Below the pieces are notes generated by a model. It was given only the letters and a program-made list of their open reading frames with translations. It was not told where the DNA came from and did not search any database. From Apricaphanius iberus (taxonomy: Eukaryota; Chordata; Actinopteri; Cyprinodontiformes; Aphaniidae), in NCBI GenBank assembly GCA_028564705.1, contig JAPXFQ010002824.1, positions 958,501 through 1,022,500 of the forward strand: a stretch of DNA of 64,000 bases, given 5' to 3'. Shown here piece after piece: positions 32,953 to 40,149 of this stretch (positions are counted from its first letter, which is position 1; every line of letters starts with the position of its first letter). A program made the translations under genes and the position numbers.

Positions 32953-35045
32953 GCAGGCCAGTAAATGAACTGTTTGGGATTGCTCTATATATGCACATAA
33001 CTTTCTTCAGTCTACATAATCAGTAAATTCATCATTATTTCTTAATAAACTAGATCATTTTTCTACTCATTGCATTGAATTAACCACAGAACCGCTTTCA
33101 ACACGAGCAGAAAGGTCACCTAGTGTTAAAAGTAGTAAACTATGCTCTTCTAAGGATGAATTTTACAACAACAGGAAGAGGAATTTTGAAATGTCCGATG
33201 TATTTTCAGCAGCTCTTTTGTCCTATGAGTCTTTTTACTCTTATGTAGTTTTGAGGCAGTGCTGACACTGAAGCCCGGCATCTGCATGTTTTGTACAATC
33301 TCTTCTGCGGTAAACACTTCAAACACACACTACTTGAATAGATCTGGGACGCGAATGATGGGACTTGAAGGGTTTTGTATTGTTCTTCTCTGAAAGGTTC
33401 CTTTTTGTAAAATTTGCATGACATTTGCAGCAAAAAGGTTAGTTTCTACCTGTTTGAGCACCAACCTGTGGATTATATTGTTTTTTGATAGAATTTAATG
33501 GATATTATTTTTGTTGGTTTTTTGCTAGTGTTTTGACAGAACATCTTGGTTCCATCAAAATAACATCACAATCAGCCCCTTTATTCACTGATCAACTTGA
33601 ATTGTGATGAAAGAAATGAAGGATTACAGCTGTTTCAGAAAGACAAATCACAAATAACCTACTTAACCAACACAGTGGCTTCTTCACATCCTCTGTTCAT
33701 TACTAAATAATAAACAGAAAAAAAAGATTAAAGTATTCTGATTTCATGTCTTACTATGAACAAACAGCAAGTGGAACCTAGTAAATTCAGCTCTATAAAG
33801 AGACCTATTTTTGTTCAGATATTGTTAGTCATCATCATGTGGTTTATTCTAAAGTGGAAAGAACAAATTAAAACAAGCGAATGGCAGAAATCTCTATAAA
33901 TATCTGTTTGGGGTTCTCTTATATCAGGAGCATGCAAGATGGAATGATAACGCGCACAGACGCCTAATCTTAGCAGGCTAATGCCATAAGCTGAAAATAA
34001 CTCACCTAAGAATAACTGACCCACAGAATAAGCAAGGAGCCGCAATTCAAGTGCTCGTGTTCTATGGGTCTTGTTTGGTTCATAAGTAGTGGGACCCCCT
34101 TCATCTATAGCCTGATGGTTAAAAAACCTCCCCTATTGATACCCATGAAATCTACCTTCACCAACATATCCTGTCTCAATTCTCAGTCTTTTTCGCTTTA
34201 ATTCTAAAATATTTACAACATAAAAAAACAGCTATAAAATCTTAATGCATTTAAAATCTAATGTATTTTAACTCCTTCTGCATTGTTCCATTTCTCTTTC
34301 TTCTTTTTTTTTTTGCAAGTAACTCAACTGTACATAAAGTATTTTTTTAACCAAGCAAACCGTTTCAACTGTCTAAAATAAGTCTAAAGATACTTTTGAG
34401 TTTTCTCGGCAGTCACACAAGAAAACAAAAAAAAATGAAGTGTGACTCATGTCGCTCTTGAGTCAATACAGTAAATAGATGTTACTCATTCTGATGTCAG
34501 CCTCTTCAATTCAAGTCCTATGCCCAAAATAGAACAGCTACAGGGTTGATGGGAAATGTCCAGAGAGAAACCTTTTAGTATCTCTGTAACTTTCACTCCT
34601 GCTCCCTCAAAAGTACATGCTTGACATGGAAGCTTGCAACACCCAACATCCCTGTCCTGTTCACAGTGAGTCATCTCAGTGAGCTACAAGCAAGGGGAAC
34701 AGAGTTAACTCCTATTCTGATTTAAGTCACCACGGACGAAAAGCACTTATTTTCAGAACCCCGCACAGCAAAGCAAAACACACAGCAATAAATATGTCAA
34801 CAGAAAATACCTTGATTCAGGAAAAAAAGTTTCTGCTCCAAGTGGGCTGTGTCCCACACGGAGAAAGCGCACAAGAGTTGAGAGAGTGAGACAGAAAGAT
34901 GGAGTGGATGTGCGCGTGAGAAGCGCAGAGGGTTGAAGGGATCGGTGAAAAGCAAAAGAAGAGGAACAACAGGAGGACACAGGGCTCCTCAGGTTGAGCG
35001 CAGACAGCGGAGCGTGAGATCACCTGAGTTGTTCATGTTGTGCAT
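9287..35045 (-). CDS. hdac9: hdac9, MITR-type short isoform, 11 coding exons (span of joined CDS)
   Basis: Joined minus-strand exons: 35045-35024, 25123-24882, 24572-24395, 23100-22977, 22871-22750, 15727-15596, 15433-15318, 13280-13158, 12665-12488, 11972-11758, 9622-9287. The total is 1788 nt, or 595 aa, and every junction is GT-AG with matching phase. The product is a nuclear transcriptional co-repressor of MEF2 factors without a deacetylase domain. Seen in the product: PLDLR (23-27, CtBP-type), Gln-rich coiled coil (about 44-140), MEF2-binding helix with KLQEFLL (158-164), RKTASEP with Ser231, basic NLS following it, RTQSAP with Ser449, and VKEE SUMO consensus (557-560). Family knowledge: phosphorylation of the two serines recruits 14-3-3 and relieves MEF2 repression. 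HDAC4, 5 and 7 share this layout, but the short C-terminus and closest wording fit HDAC9/MITR. Which fish paralogue (9a or 9b) cannot be told. Confidence 0.95.
9990..10190 (+). repeat. Decayed tRNA-derived SINE-like unit in intron 10
   Basis: A possible A box tggtccaagtggtaaatacc near 10006 is followed about 20 bp later by a B-box-like gttatcgaacc (about 10043). A body with gggcttggtgccttgctgag and a T-rich end follows. The spacing and wording resemble fish tRNA-SINEs, but the boxes are degenerate and no target duplication was found. Confidence 0.45.
10191..11757. other. Intron 10 remainder, with a possible conserved non-coding block
   Basis: No genes or repeats were recognised. The part from about 10380 to 11130 is free of repeats and rich in ATTA/TAATTA cores. 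A MEF2-type CTATAAATAG lies at 11626-11635. Whether it is conserved cannot be judged from one sequence. Confidence 0.3.
11758..11972 (-). CDS. hdac9: hdac9 exon 10 (second 14-3-3 serine and Gln-rich helix)
   Basis: 215 nt encode residues 413-484. [49 protein letters not shown] and YQQQVHINK are all close to human HDAC9. Ser449 in RTQSAP is the second conserved 14-3-3 phosphosite. The acceptor has two AGs six bases apart (gccaag, then gtcaag), giving GQGS or GS at the junction. The donor GTAAAA is phase 0, as in the human gene. Confidence 0.96.
12028..12350 (+). mobile_element. 5' fragment of a Tc1-like element in intron 9
   Basis: It begins ccaggtgcatctcaataact, the terminal sequence of a common fish Tc1 family. 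It continues through degenerate N-terminal transposase sequence, where phrases such as aggagggtcagtgacaaaa and ttcacagagttcagtgta correspond to the HTH DNA-binding region. Stops and indels destroy the frame, and the catalytic two-thirds is absent. Confidence 0.6.
12488..12665 (-). CDS. hdac9: hdac9 exon 9 (second Gln-rich segment)
   Basis: 178 nt encode residues 354-412 plus one base. The start [20 protein letters not shown] is poorly conserved. The end [19 protein letters not shown] is the HDAC9 consensus (human [19 protein letters not shown]), a short amphipathic helix. The acceptor follows a good pyrimidine tract (ctgcttttag) and the donor is GTAAGG, phase 1. The human exon is somewhat longer in the variable region. 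Confidence 0.94.
12666..13157. other. hdac9 intron 8, nothing recognised
   Basis: 492-bp intron with consensus GT and AG ends. No repeat or nested gene was seen. Confidence 0.6.
13158..13280 (-). CDS. hdac9: hdac9 exon 8 ([14 protein letters not shown] segment)
   Basis: 123 nt, phase 0 at both ends, encode residues 313-353. [17 protein letters not shown] is followed by [16 protein letters not shown]. The second part is a class IIa HDAC signature (human [17 protein letters not shown]). The first part is diverged, so the acceptor (gatgtag) was chosen by phase and pyrimidine tract rather than similarity. The donor is GTGAGT. As a symmetric exon it could be skipped without a frameshift. Confidence 0.92.
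13281..15317. other. hdac9 intron 7, nothing recognised
   Basis: About 2.0 kb intron. Several short ORFs show no similarity to known families. No transposon ends were identified. Confidence 0.5.
15318..15433 (-). CDS. hdac9: hdac9 exon 7 (Ser/Pro-rich linker)
   Basis: 116 nt encode residues 274-312. [16 protein letters not shown], then [11 protein letters not shown] and LPTTTKTE align with human [20 protein letters not shown] and SVLPPTPHAEQ. No catalytic or folded domain is expected here; it is a flexible linker. The acceptor is cccatag and the donor GTAAGC, phase 0. Only 162 bp separate it from exon 6. Confidence 0.93.
15596..15727 (-). CDS. hdac9: hdac9 exon 6 (first 14-3-3 serine and NLS)
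   Basis: 132 nt encode residues 230-273 plus one base. [20 protein letters not shown], then [11 protein letters not shown] and [10 protein letters not shown], closely follow human HDAC9. Ser231 of RKTASEP corresponds to human Ser220, a CaMK/PKD phosphosite bound by 14-3-3. The Arg/Lys clusters after it form the nuclear localisation signal. The exon is symmetric (phase 1 to phase 1, 44 codons), so skipping keeps frame. The human counterpart (exon 7) is known to be alternatively spliced. Confidence 0.96.
16480..17290 (+). pseudogene. Decayed Tc1-like element in intron 5
   Basis: The left part has tgtgacagactaacacaaat, a recurrent block of fish Tc1 inverted repeats. Further on, a plus-strand reading gives [19 protein letters not shown], a decayed form of the DLNPIENLW segment carrying the third catalytic residue. 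[20 protein letters not shown] follows as a degraded C-terminus. In this copy the usual Glu reads as Lys. Multiple stops are present and the ends are approximate. Confidence 0.65.
17536..17603 (+). repeat. Short local tandem-like repeat in intron 5
   Basis: The block attaatcaaatagaaagtg occurs at 17536 and again at 17580, with a diverged copy (attaaccaaatagaaatg) between them at 17562. It looks like a local duplication. Confidence 0.7.
17604..22749. other. hdac9 intron 5 remainder, nothing recognised
   Basis: About 5.1 kb without recognisable exons or full repeats. A (GATG)n stretch of about five units lies at 19662-19680 and a G-run near 17931-17942. ORFs are short and unsupported. Confidence 0.4.
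22750..22871 (-). CDS. hdac9: hdac9 exon 5 (Ser/Pro linker ending in FPLRKT)
   Basis: 122 nt encode residues 189-229 plus one base. The reading [28 protein letters not shown] and KDDFPLRKT matches human [19 protein letters not shown] and DDFPLRKT. Longer open frames cross this exon but do not match the family or the phases. It lies only 105 bp from exon 4. The donor GTTGGT is non-ideal. Phase 1 at the end lets the exon join the ASEPNLK exon and rebuild the 14-3-3 motif RKTASEP. Confidence 0.94.
22977..23100 (-). CDS. hdac9: hdac9 exon 4 (MEF2-binding helix)
   Basis: 124 nt encode residues 148-188 plus two bases: [18 protein letters not shown], then [12 protein letters not shown] and HPKLWYT. 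The [13 protein letters not shown] helix is the MEF2-docking segment of class IIa HDACs; its leucines fit the groove of the MEF2 MADS/MEF2 domain. This is the key functional element of a MITR protein and it is intact. The acceptor has two AGs six bases apart (cacag, then gtgcag), either of which keeps frame. The donor is a consensus GTGAGT, phase 2. Confidence 0.95.
23101..24394. other. hdac9 intron 3, nothing recognised
   Basis: About 1.3 kb, no repeats or ORFs of note. Confidence 0.5.
24395..24572 (-). CDS. hdac9: hdac9 exon 3 (Gln-rich coiled coil, charged end)
   Basis: 178 nt encode residues 89-147 plus one base. The exon opens [12 protein letters not shown], passes through an uninterrupted run of eight glutamines and reaches ELERHRREQ and [10 protein letters not shown]. 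Human HDAC9 has EVERHRREQQLPPLRGKDRGRER here. It completes the N-terminal coiled coil. The donor GTAAGA leaves phase 1, as in human. The acceptor has two AGs six bases apart (ctcag, then ctccag); both keep frame, so inclusion of Leu-Gln at the exon start is uncertain. The CAG/CAA run is a likely length-polymorphic site. Confidence 0.93.
24573..24881. other. hdac9 intron 2, nothing recognised
   Basis: 309-bp intron between the two coiled-coil exons. Nothing else was seen in it. Confidence 0.6.
24882..25123 (-). CDS. hdac9: hdac9 exon 2 (CtBP-type motif and start of Gln-rich coiled coil)
   Basis: 242 nt encode residues 8-88. The acceptor (ctgtaccacag) joins the lone G of exon 1 to give VDIKPDVP, matching VDVKSEVP of human HDAC9. 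[11 protein letters not shown] (22-32) contains the P-L-D-L-R motif through which MITR and class IIa HDACs bind CtBP. The following [24 protein letters not shown] and [14 protein letters not shown] starts the glutamine-rich helix used for oligomerisation. The donor is GTTAGC, phase 0. This exon is nearly identical to the vertebrate consensus. Confidence 0.96.
26336..26770 (+). mobile_element. hAT remnant (435 bp) with BED-finger relic and 8-bp TSD
   Basis: Inverted ends taggcctgggc and gcccagtccta are flanked by perfect 8-bp direct repeats ttgccaag (26328-26335 and 26771-26778), diagnostic of hAT insertion. Inside, a plus-strand reading gives [20 protein letters not shown] followed by YEKCKSL, the second half of a BED zinc finger with its H-x4-H ligands. 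The upstream Cys pair and the whole catalytic domain are missing, so it is a deletion derivative. Confidence 0.85.
26941..27542 (-). mobile_element. TIR-bearing DNA element, unassigned family, copy 1
   Basis: The ends are inverted: tacatgtacatgcac on the left and tgcatgtaaacata on the right. The interior shares blocks such as catgtcactca, ttatatgaagtac, gatagatg and tgttagccttata with the reverse complement of the copy at 39799-40149, so they are one family in opposite orientation. This copy is about 250 bp longer. No transposase reading was seen and no clear target duplication was found, so the superfamily is left open. Confidence 0.65.
27550..27960 (-). pseudogene. L2/Rex-like LINE fragment, end of reverse transcriptase ORF
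   Basis: The minus strand reads [20 protein letters not shown] and then degenerate ECITPV and FKVSS-type pieces. These correspond to the SRLDYCNSLL ... HITPVL segment after the reverse transcriptase domain of fish L2-like elements. Frames are broken, and the boundaries are approximate. Confidence 0.55.
28189..28398. mobile_element. Short non-autonomous hAT-like element
   Basis: The ends are inverted: cggcaatgtccaaattcagt, and catcatgtgtccagctccgg when the right end is read inward. The flanks atataaac and atctaaac differ at one of eight positions and are a likely decayed target duplication. The interior tgattcaagtctt...cttgaatcaag can fold back. A fragment of the same family lies at 61080-61150. 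Confidence 0.65.
28450..28740 (-). pseudogene. Tc1-like remnant in intron 1
   Basis: Plus-strand phrases such as aacaggttttctttaaggat, ccatccatctttccattaac and tctgaccagcttccctg are the antisense of the central part of fish Tc1 transposase genes. Large deletions join distant parts, and no frame survives. Confidence 0.6.
28741..35023. other. hdac9 intron 1, remaining 6.3 kb
   Basis: No exon was recognised. A C-rich run lies near 29505-29521 and a T27 run at 32926-32952. The block 30150-30480 is repeat-free and may be conserved non-coding DNA. ORFs here are short and without similarity. Confidence 0.4.
32926..32952. repeat. Poly-T tract (27 bases)
   Basis: An uninterrupted T run, which is poly-A on the minus strand. 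It may mark an old retroposon tail, but no retroposed body was identified next to it. Confidence 0.9.
35024..35045 (-). CDS. hdac9: hdac9 coding exon 1 (start codon, MHNMNNS)
   Basis: This is a 22-nt coding segment that begins at ATG with an A at -3 and ends in phase 1 before a GTGATC donor. It encodes MHNMNNS plus the first base of Val8. Human HDAC9 begins MHSMISS and is interrupted at the same codon and phase. That agreement is why this start was chosen although the segment is too short to show as an ORF. The 5' UTR continues to higher coordinates; its start and any upstream non-coding exon cannot be read from sequence. Confidence 0.88.
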
Positions 35046-35303
35046 CTTGTTGGGGAGCTGCTGGTGTCCGACGCGCCCCTCTGTTGTGGAGAAACTTGAC
35101 TCGCCCTCGTAAATCGTCTGCAGCATACTCCACTCAGCGCTCAGGTCTCATCGCCAGCCTTGCGTTTCCTGTCACCAAGAGCCACCCCTCAGCCGCTCAG
35201 GGGGGGAGAGACCACTACGACGGGGACGGCGACTCTCTCCCTTCCTCTGCCTCCTTCTATGAGGAACTACTCTGACTGTAAAGTACTAACACAAAAATTA
35301 CAC

Positions 35304-35304
35304 A

Positions 35305-35336
<32 letters not shown>

Positions 35337-35349
35337 ATCTCTCTCTCTC
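35304..35349. repeat. (CT)n microsatellite upstream of hdac9 exon 1
   Basis: CT array with a few CTAT interruptions, about 260-300 bp upstream of the start codon. It is a GA array on the transcribed strand and may lie in the 5' UTR or proximal promoter. GAGA-type arrays are common near promoters. Confidence 0.95.
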
Positions 35350-35970
35350 GTTCTACTGGGTAGCTACTCTCTCGGGAGTCCTGCTTCAGGCTGATCCAAA
35401 CACCAACACAGTGTTTAGAGAAAGATGGCAGCAGGTCCTGCTTCTGTTTTTCTGCCTATATGTCCCTGTTTTTCTGTCTTCTCTCCCCCGGCAAAAAGTG
35501 TCCGGGCAGAGAGGAAAATGTAATAAGCTGAGTTGCTGGGAAAGCTGTGCGCTCTGAGCACCTAGCAGAGACAGCGATGCAAGCCGAGAAGGGAGCGAGC
35601 TTCATTTGCATGTGAATCAACAACTGCGGGGCTCACAGGTGACAGAAATAGAACAATGGCCAGCCCTGGCTAAAAATAGGTCAGGCGAGGCGCAGGGATT
35701 GGAGCAGCATTGATGCGTTTAAAAATACCACACCAAACACAGCTGTCTTCTTCAGCTCCTGCCAGAAGGCATGTCTCCTGACTCGCTCTCTGCAGATGGA
35801 GGCTTGAAACCTCTCTCTATCTCTCCTTTCTGATTTGTTGAACCAGTGTCTTTCACTCTATTTATGTCTCTGTTTTGTTCTCTCAGGTGCAGGAATAGGC
35901 TAAGCCTATTTCACCCTGATGTTTCTAACAGAAAAAGACACTAACTTTACATGTACATGTTACAGGTCTA

Positions 35971-36001
35971 TTAATTAATTATTAATTAATTAATTAATTA
36001 A
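35971..36001. repeat. (TTAA)n short tandem repeat
   Basis: TTAATTAA-type tetranucleotide array of about 31 bp with one interruption. Confidence 0.9.
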
Positions 36002-36045
36002 GGTATATATGTGATTCCCAAAAATACTGATTGTCAGGAGGGATA

Positions 36046-36086
36046 ATATATATATATGTATATATATATATACATATATATATATG
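36046..36086. repeat. TA-rich near-palindrome
   Basis: TA arrays around tgtata and tacata give a near-perfect inverted repeat of about 40 bp. This is most simply a mutated (TA)n microsatellite. Confidence 0.8.
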
Positions 36087-36390
36087 AATTAAGGGTAATA
36101 AGAACATTCAGATAAGATAATACATGAACAAGATGTTCGTCTATGATGCAGTGTGTAACCTTGCTGTGCCAGCTCAGGGTATGCACGAGGTTCAGTGTGT
36201 ATCCAGGGCAGGACAGCGACTTAGGGAAGCATCAGGAAGCATGCTTTCAGCTCACCAAAGAAGCCAAGTGTAAGATAGCATTACAGCATGATCGTAATTA
36301 CATAAACCCCTTAAACGGTGTCAAGAGCACCTCTTAAGACGTCAAATCCTCTTCCCCTGTCAAAAACTTTGACACAGTTTAATGTTGGAT

Positions 36391-36393
<3 letters not shown>

Positions 36394-36457
<64 letters not shown>
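36394..36457. repeat. (AT)n microsatellite, 32 units
   Basis: Uninterrupted AT dinucleotide array of 64 bp about 1.4 kb upstream of hdac9 exon 1. Confidence 0.97.
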
Positions 36458-36461
<4 letters not shown>

Positions 36462-36799
36462 TTATTTTTTACTCAGTTTTACATTCACAAAACTTAAACT
36501 TGAGTTGTGATGCTTCTTGCATCCCTTTGTGGGGTTCTTTTTATTGACATCGCAAAACCAAGATCCATAGCTAACACTATCTGACTCAGTCTGGTAAAAG
36601 CCAAGTCAAATGTTCAATTCGACCACTGATGCAGGGCTGGGTTTGTGGCCAAGCAGCCTGCGCCTTTAAATTTTTCATCTTCCTTCATAATTTGACCTGT
36701 CCCCCTGCCAGGGGCGTGGAGCCAGCACGGCTATTTTTAGGTCTGTAGCTCTGACAACTCACATATGAGAGACACAGAGAAGGAGTTTTTACTGTGTTG

Positions 36800-39277
36800 T
36801 TTCAGCTGGACAAACATTTAACCCCCTCAATCCTTTTATCATTGCCCAGTCATTAAGCCTAGAAGGAAATTCTCAGCTTGCGGGCCCTCTGCAGACACAG
36901 AATAACCCTGAGGCTAATATATGATACAGTGTGTGATATGTGATTGCTGCCATTATATAAACAAGCCCTACTATGTTTAGTCTTAATGGATGTTGAACAA
37001 GGAATTCAGAAGTGCCCGATTCTGTTTACTATATATAATGTTGGATAAACAAAATAAGAGAATTTTGGAACAGAATATTATGCAAAACTACAAGCATCAT
37101 TGTGATCATGATTATTTAAGAACCACATCATCACAGTTAAACAGATCTGACAAAATCCTGATCTTCTTTAATTTCTTTGGGCTCTTGTTTTGGCCGGGTT
37201 AGTGAGAGTGATTACTAGCCCTCAAGTCCATGGTACAGATTGCTAAAGACCCAGAGCTCCATCTGTCACATTAGCTGTCAGAGCAGGCTGGCTCTAACCC
37301 TGGACTGGCCTCCCCATACTCTAAGGCAGAACTGTTGAAATGGAGACACAAGACGGTTGGGGAGATGTGAATAACTATTACCATGGCAGGAATTTTTTAT
37401 TTCTGTTTGTGCAGAGGTGTGGTTTTATTGCAATGTTGCCAGGTTTCAAGTTAACCAAGGCTTTACAGAACCACAAAGATTATTTCTTATATCTCATACA
37501 ACTTGCATGGTTTACAGTTCCTCTTAATGAGATTCCACAGAAAAAGATGGAAGGATCAGATTTTTGTCTATCCCCATAGATGGCACAGAGTAAAGCACTA
37601 GTGCCATTGCGGCTAAAATGATGAAGAGCAGAGCATTTTCTGATTTATTCATGACAGCTTAAATTAATGTATCTGATCAGATCTTGGATCAGTAGCCGCC
37701 ATTAAAAAGCATTAAAGGTGAACACAGAATTAACACAGAGCAATATGTGCTTCTGAGATAATGTACAAAATAATATGTATATTTTGTTATTGGCAGAGCT
37801 GACATAGGCCGGTTACCGTTATAAAGATATGTCAAGGACTTAAAAACTTACAAATTGAAAAAAAGTTAATGATAGTAATAAAAAAAAAAAAACTATCCAT
37901 CAGACAGTTCAAACTGTTTAAGGTCTTTTCACTTAGATCCTAGAGAAAAAGCAGAAGTAAATTGGATGTTCTCCAGCTGTTGGAAGTAGAGAATAATTCA
38001 ACCCTCAGCTCCTGCTACACACTGCTTGCCAGCTGGCTCATAAGAGGCAACTACACTTTTCTCTCTGTCAAAGAAAGAAAATTGTGGCAGTTTTGAGAAT
38101 ACCCCCTGAAATGACTATAGCATGGAAACTGAAAGGGGGCTGCGCTTCACTCTTATTTGGAAAGATGCTTTAAAGCTATGTTAAGAAAGCTATAAGTGAA
38201 ATCACAAAAAGCACCCAAATGCAGGCTTGCAGTGAAATAGTTTTTTTTTTCATCAGTAATTTATATATTATGTGTCTAAACACAAACTAAATTAGCGTTT
38301 CTGCACTTTTAATAATGACAAAGACTTCATTAATAGTGTCAACCTAAAGTACATTCTTGAATAGCCTCAGCCATGCCCCGCTGCATGCTCCTGAAAAACA
38401 ACATACTTCTCTTAGCTGCGATTAACCTATACTTTTTTTTATTTATAACTAGCTTCCTGAGGCTGATGAGGGATTGCAGGATTGGAAATAGCTCTGCCCA
38501 ATAAGCAGGGTCCAGTAAACCTGCAATGTGGCAAGACCATTATAGCTCCTACTGCGTCACTGGCGGCCTTTGTCTGCCTCTAGTCCTATTAAAGCATTGA
38601 ACGTCAGCATCCCTGCTGGATAGCCACTCTGCTCTGCGCTCCAGGGGCCAGGACTTCACTGTCTATCACCTCCCTCATATCAAACATAAACTCTATCTGT
38701 ATGAGTGTCTGCATATTTGCACATTGATCTGTCTCCAAACTAGAGCAGTGAAATGCATTAGGATGAACAATATTTGAGATTAGGAAAAATGAGTTGAAAA
38801 CCAAAAATTCCTTAAAAATCCATTGTAATTAAAACCTTTCAAAATAAGACATGTTGGTGTACAATACGGAAGAAAAAAAATTCCCCTGCCGATATTTTCT
38901 GTTTATATCTCACTTAAATGTTACTGTACTTATAATCAGACTAGAGTTTCTTATTAGACAAAGACAAACAGTAAAGTATTAGGGATACCTAAAGGACCCC
39001 CTTTTTTGGACTACCTCTGCCTTGGTCCGAAGCAACCTAACAAGCCCACCTATGGACTGATTGATCTTGTAATGTAATATCCCTCTCACTCCTACCTAGC
39101 AACAGTTGCTGCTGATTGGCCTGGAGTTGTTTGTTTGAAGTGATATCTCAGAGTGTAATAACAGTAACAGCCCATAAATTAGAAAAGTTATCCATAAAAT
39201 TTGAAATATTCACAGTCTCAGAAAATATTTTCTGTTTCTTTGCTTCAAGTAGCTCCATATTTAAAAAACTGAGTGAT
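36800..39277. other. Upstream region, nothing recognised
   Basis: No gene or transposon was recognised. A compact repeat-free part at about 37590-37770 may be conserved non-coding DNA. Confidence 0.35.
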
Positions 39278-39721
39278 TTATAAATTGTTTTTATAGCGTT
39301 TAGAGACGGTTGTGGTTCTTGAAAAAGCTGAAGCCAGAAGGTGACGGGGAGAATCTACATTGAGACTGGCTGCAGCTTTGCCAGCAGCAGGGGAAAGAAT
39401 GGGCTTGATACGGGCTACAGCTTCGGCATCTGTGACATCGATAAACAGTGAGCGATGGCAGATTTTTGTCAGGTCACCAAGAGTAATGGAGCTGCGATCG
39501 GCGCTGTTATCACATTCCACATGCAAGTTGGAGCAGCAAAGTCGGTGGGTGAAAGAACAGAGAAGCCGCAGGGAGCCTGCATTGTCAGGGAGGAAGAAGG
39601 CTGTTAGCCGCCGGTAGCAGCAGAGAAACCGGAGTTGGAGTCGGCTAGCTCGGGTTGGAATGCTGCAGAATCCGAGTCTCCACATACCGGAGGATCTCTG
39701 GTGTGAGGAACACAAAATCAC
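39278..39721 (-). other. Unassigned GC-rich block with a 147-codon open frame
   Basis: The block is clearly richer in G, C and CpG than its AT-rich surroundings. It holds overlapping open frames on both strands (147 codons minus, 85 codons plus). The minus frame includes SLFIDVTDAEAVARIKPIL, which I do not recognise. No splice sites, signal peptide or domain are evident. It could be a young transposon fragment, a CpG island or an exon of an unknown gene. Calling it a gene is not justified. Confidence 0.3.
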
Positions 39722-39798
39722 AAATCCATTTCTGAGAGATATGAGGTACGATATGTTCAGGTCTAAAGCTACCCCAGTGTAAAAGGGGGATAAGTCAG

Positions 39799-40149
39799 TA
39801 CGTTTACATGCAGCAAGAGAAATTTGAATTATTGCCTTAGTCTGACTAAAATCAGACTTTTAAAATGCATGTATACACCTTATTCCGTCTGGAGTGGAAC
39901 CGAACTAGAGTTTCAGAAGCTCAGCTATTCTACCTGAATAATGTTAATCAAATCAGACTACTCTGCATACCGCTATAAGGCTAACACGTAGGGGCGCATG
40001 TCATCATCTATCTTCAGGGAGTCAAACGTACTTCATTTAATAATTCGATTCACTGAGTGACATGTAAAGTGGGACTCTGCTCTCTACAGGGGGGAAGCAC
40101 TTAGTCCAATTACTCCAAAAAGCTTTATTTAGATGTGCATGTAAACGTA
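39799..40149 (+). mobile_element. TIR-bearing DNA element, unassigned family, copy 2 (351 bp)
   Basis: Perfect 14-bp inverted ends: tacgtttacatgca on the left and tgcatgtaaacgta on the right. The interior has no coding capacity. It is related to 26941-27542 in opposite orientation. The flanks show only a possible 3-bp cag duplication. It resembles a MITE. Confidence 0.75.

Larger units (their letters stand above)
35604..36740. promoter_or_regulatory. hdac9: Presumed hdac9 upstream region with MEF2 sites and octamer
   Basis: Upstream of the minus-strand start codon lie a perfect octamer ATTTGCAT (35604-35611), a MEF2 consensus CTAAAAATAG (35670-35679) and a second perfect MEF2 site CTATTTTTAG (36731-36740). 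The first MEF2 site is about 0.6 kb and the second about 1.7 kb upstream of the ATG. MEF2 is known to activate mammalian Hdac9 as negative feedback, so the location makes sense. No TATA box was seen and the transcription start is unknown. Single MEF2 motifs occur by chance a few times per 64 kb at this base composition. Confidence 0.4.

Noticed and set aside
32926..32958. Poly-T followed by gcag as a splice acceptor on the plus strand
   Set aside because: No open exon follows and no plus-strand gene is evident.
36046..36086. Palindrome as a functional cruciform or terminator
   Set aside because: Best explained as a mutated TA microsatellite.
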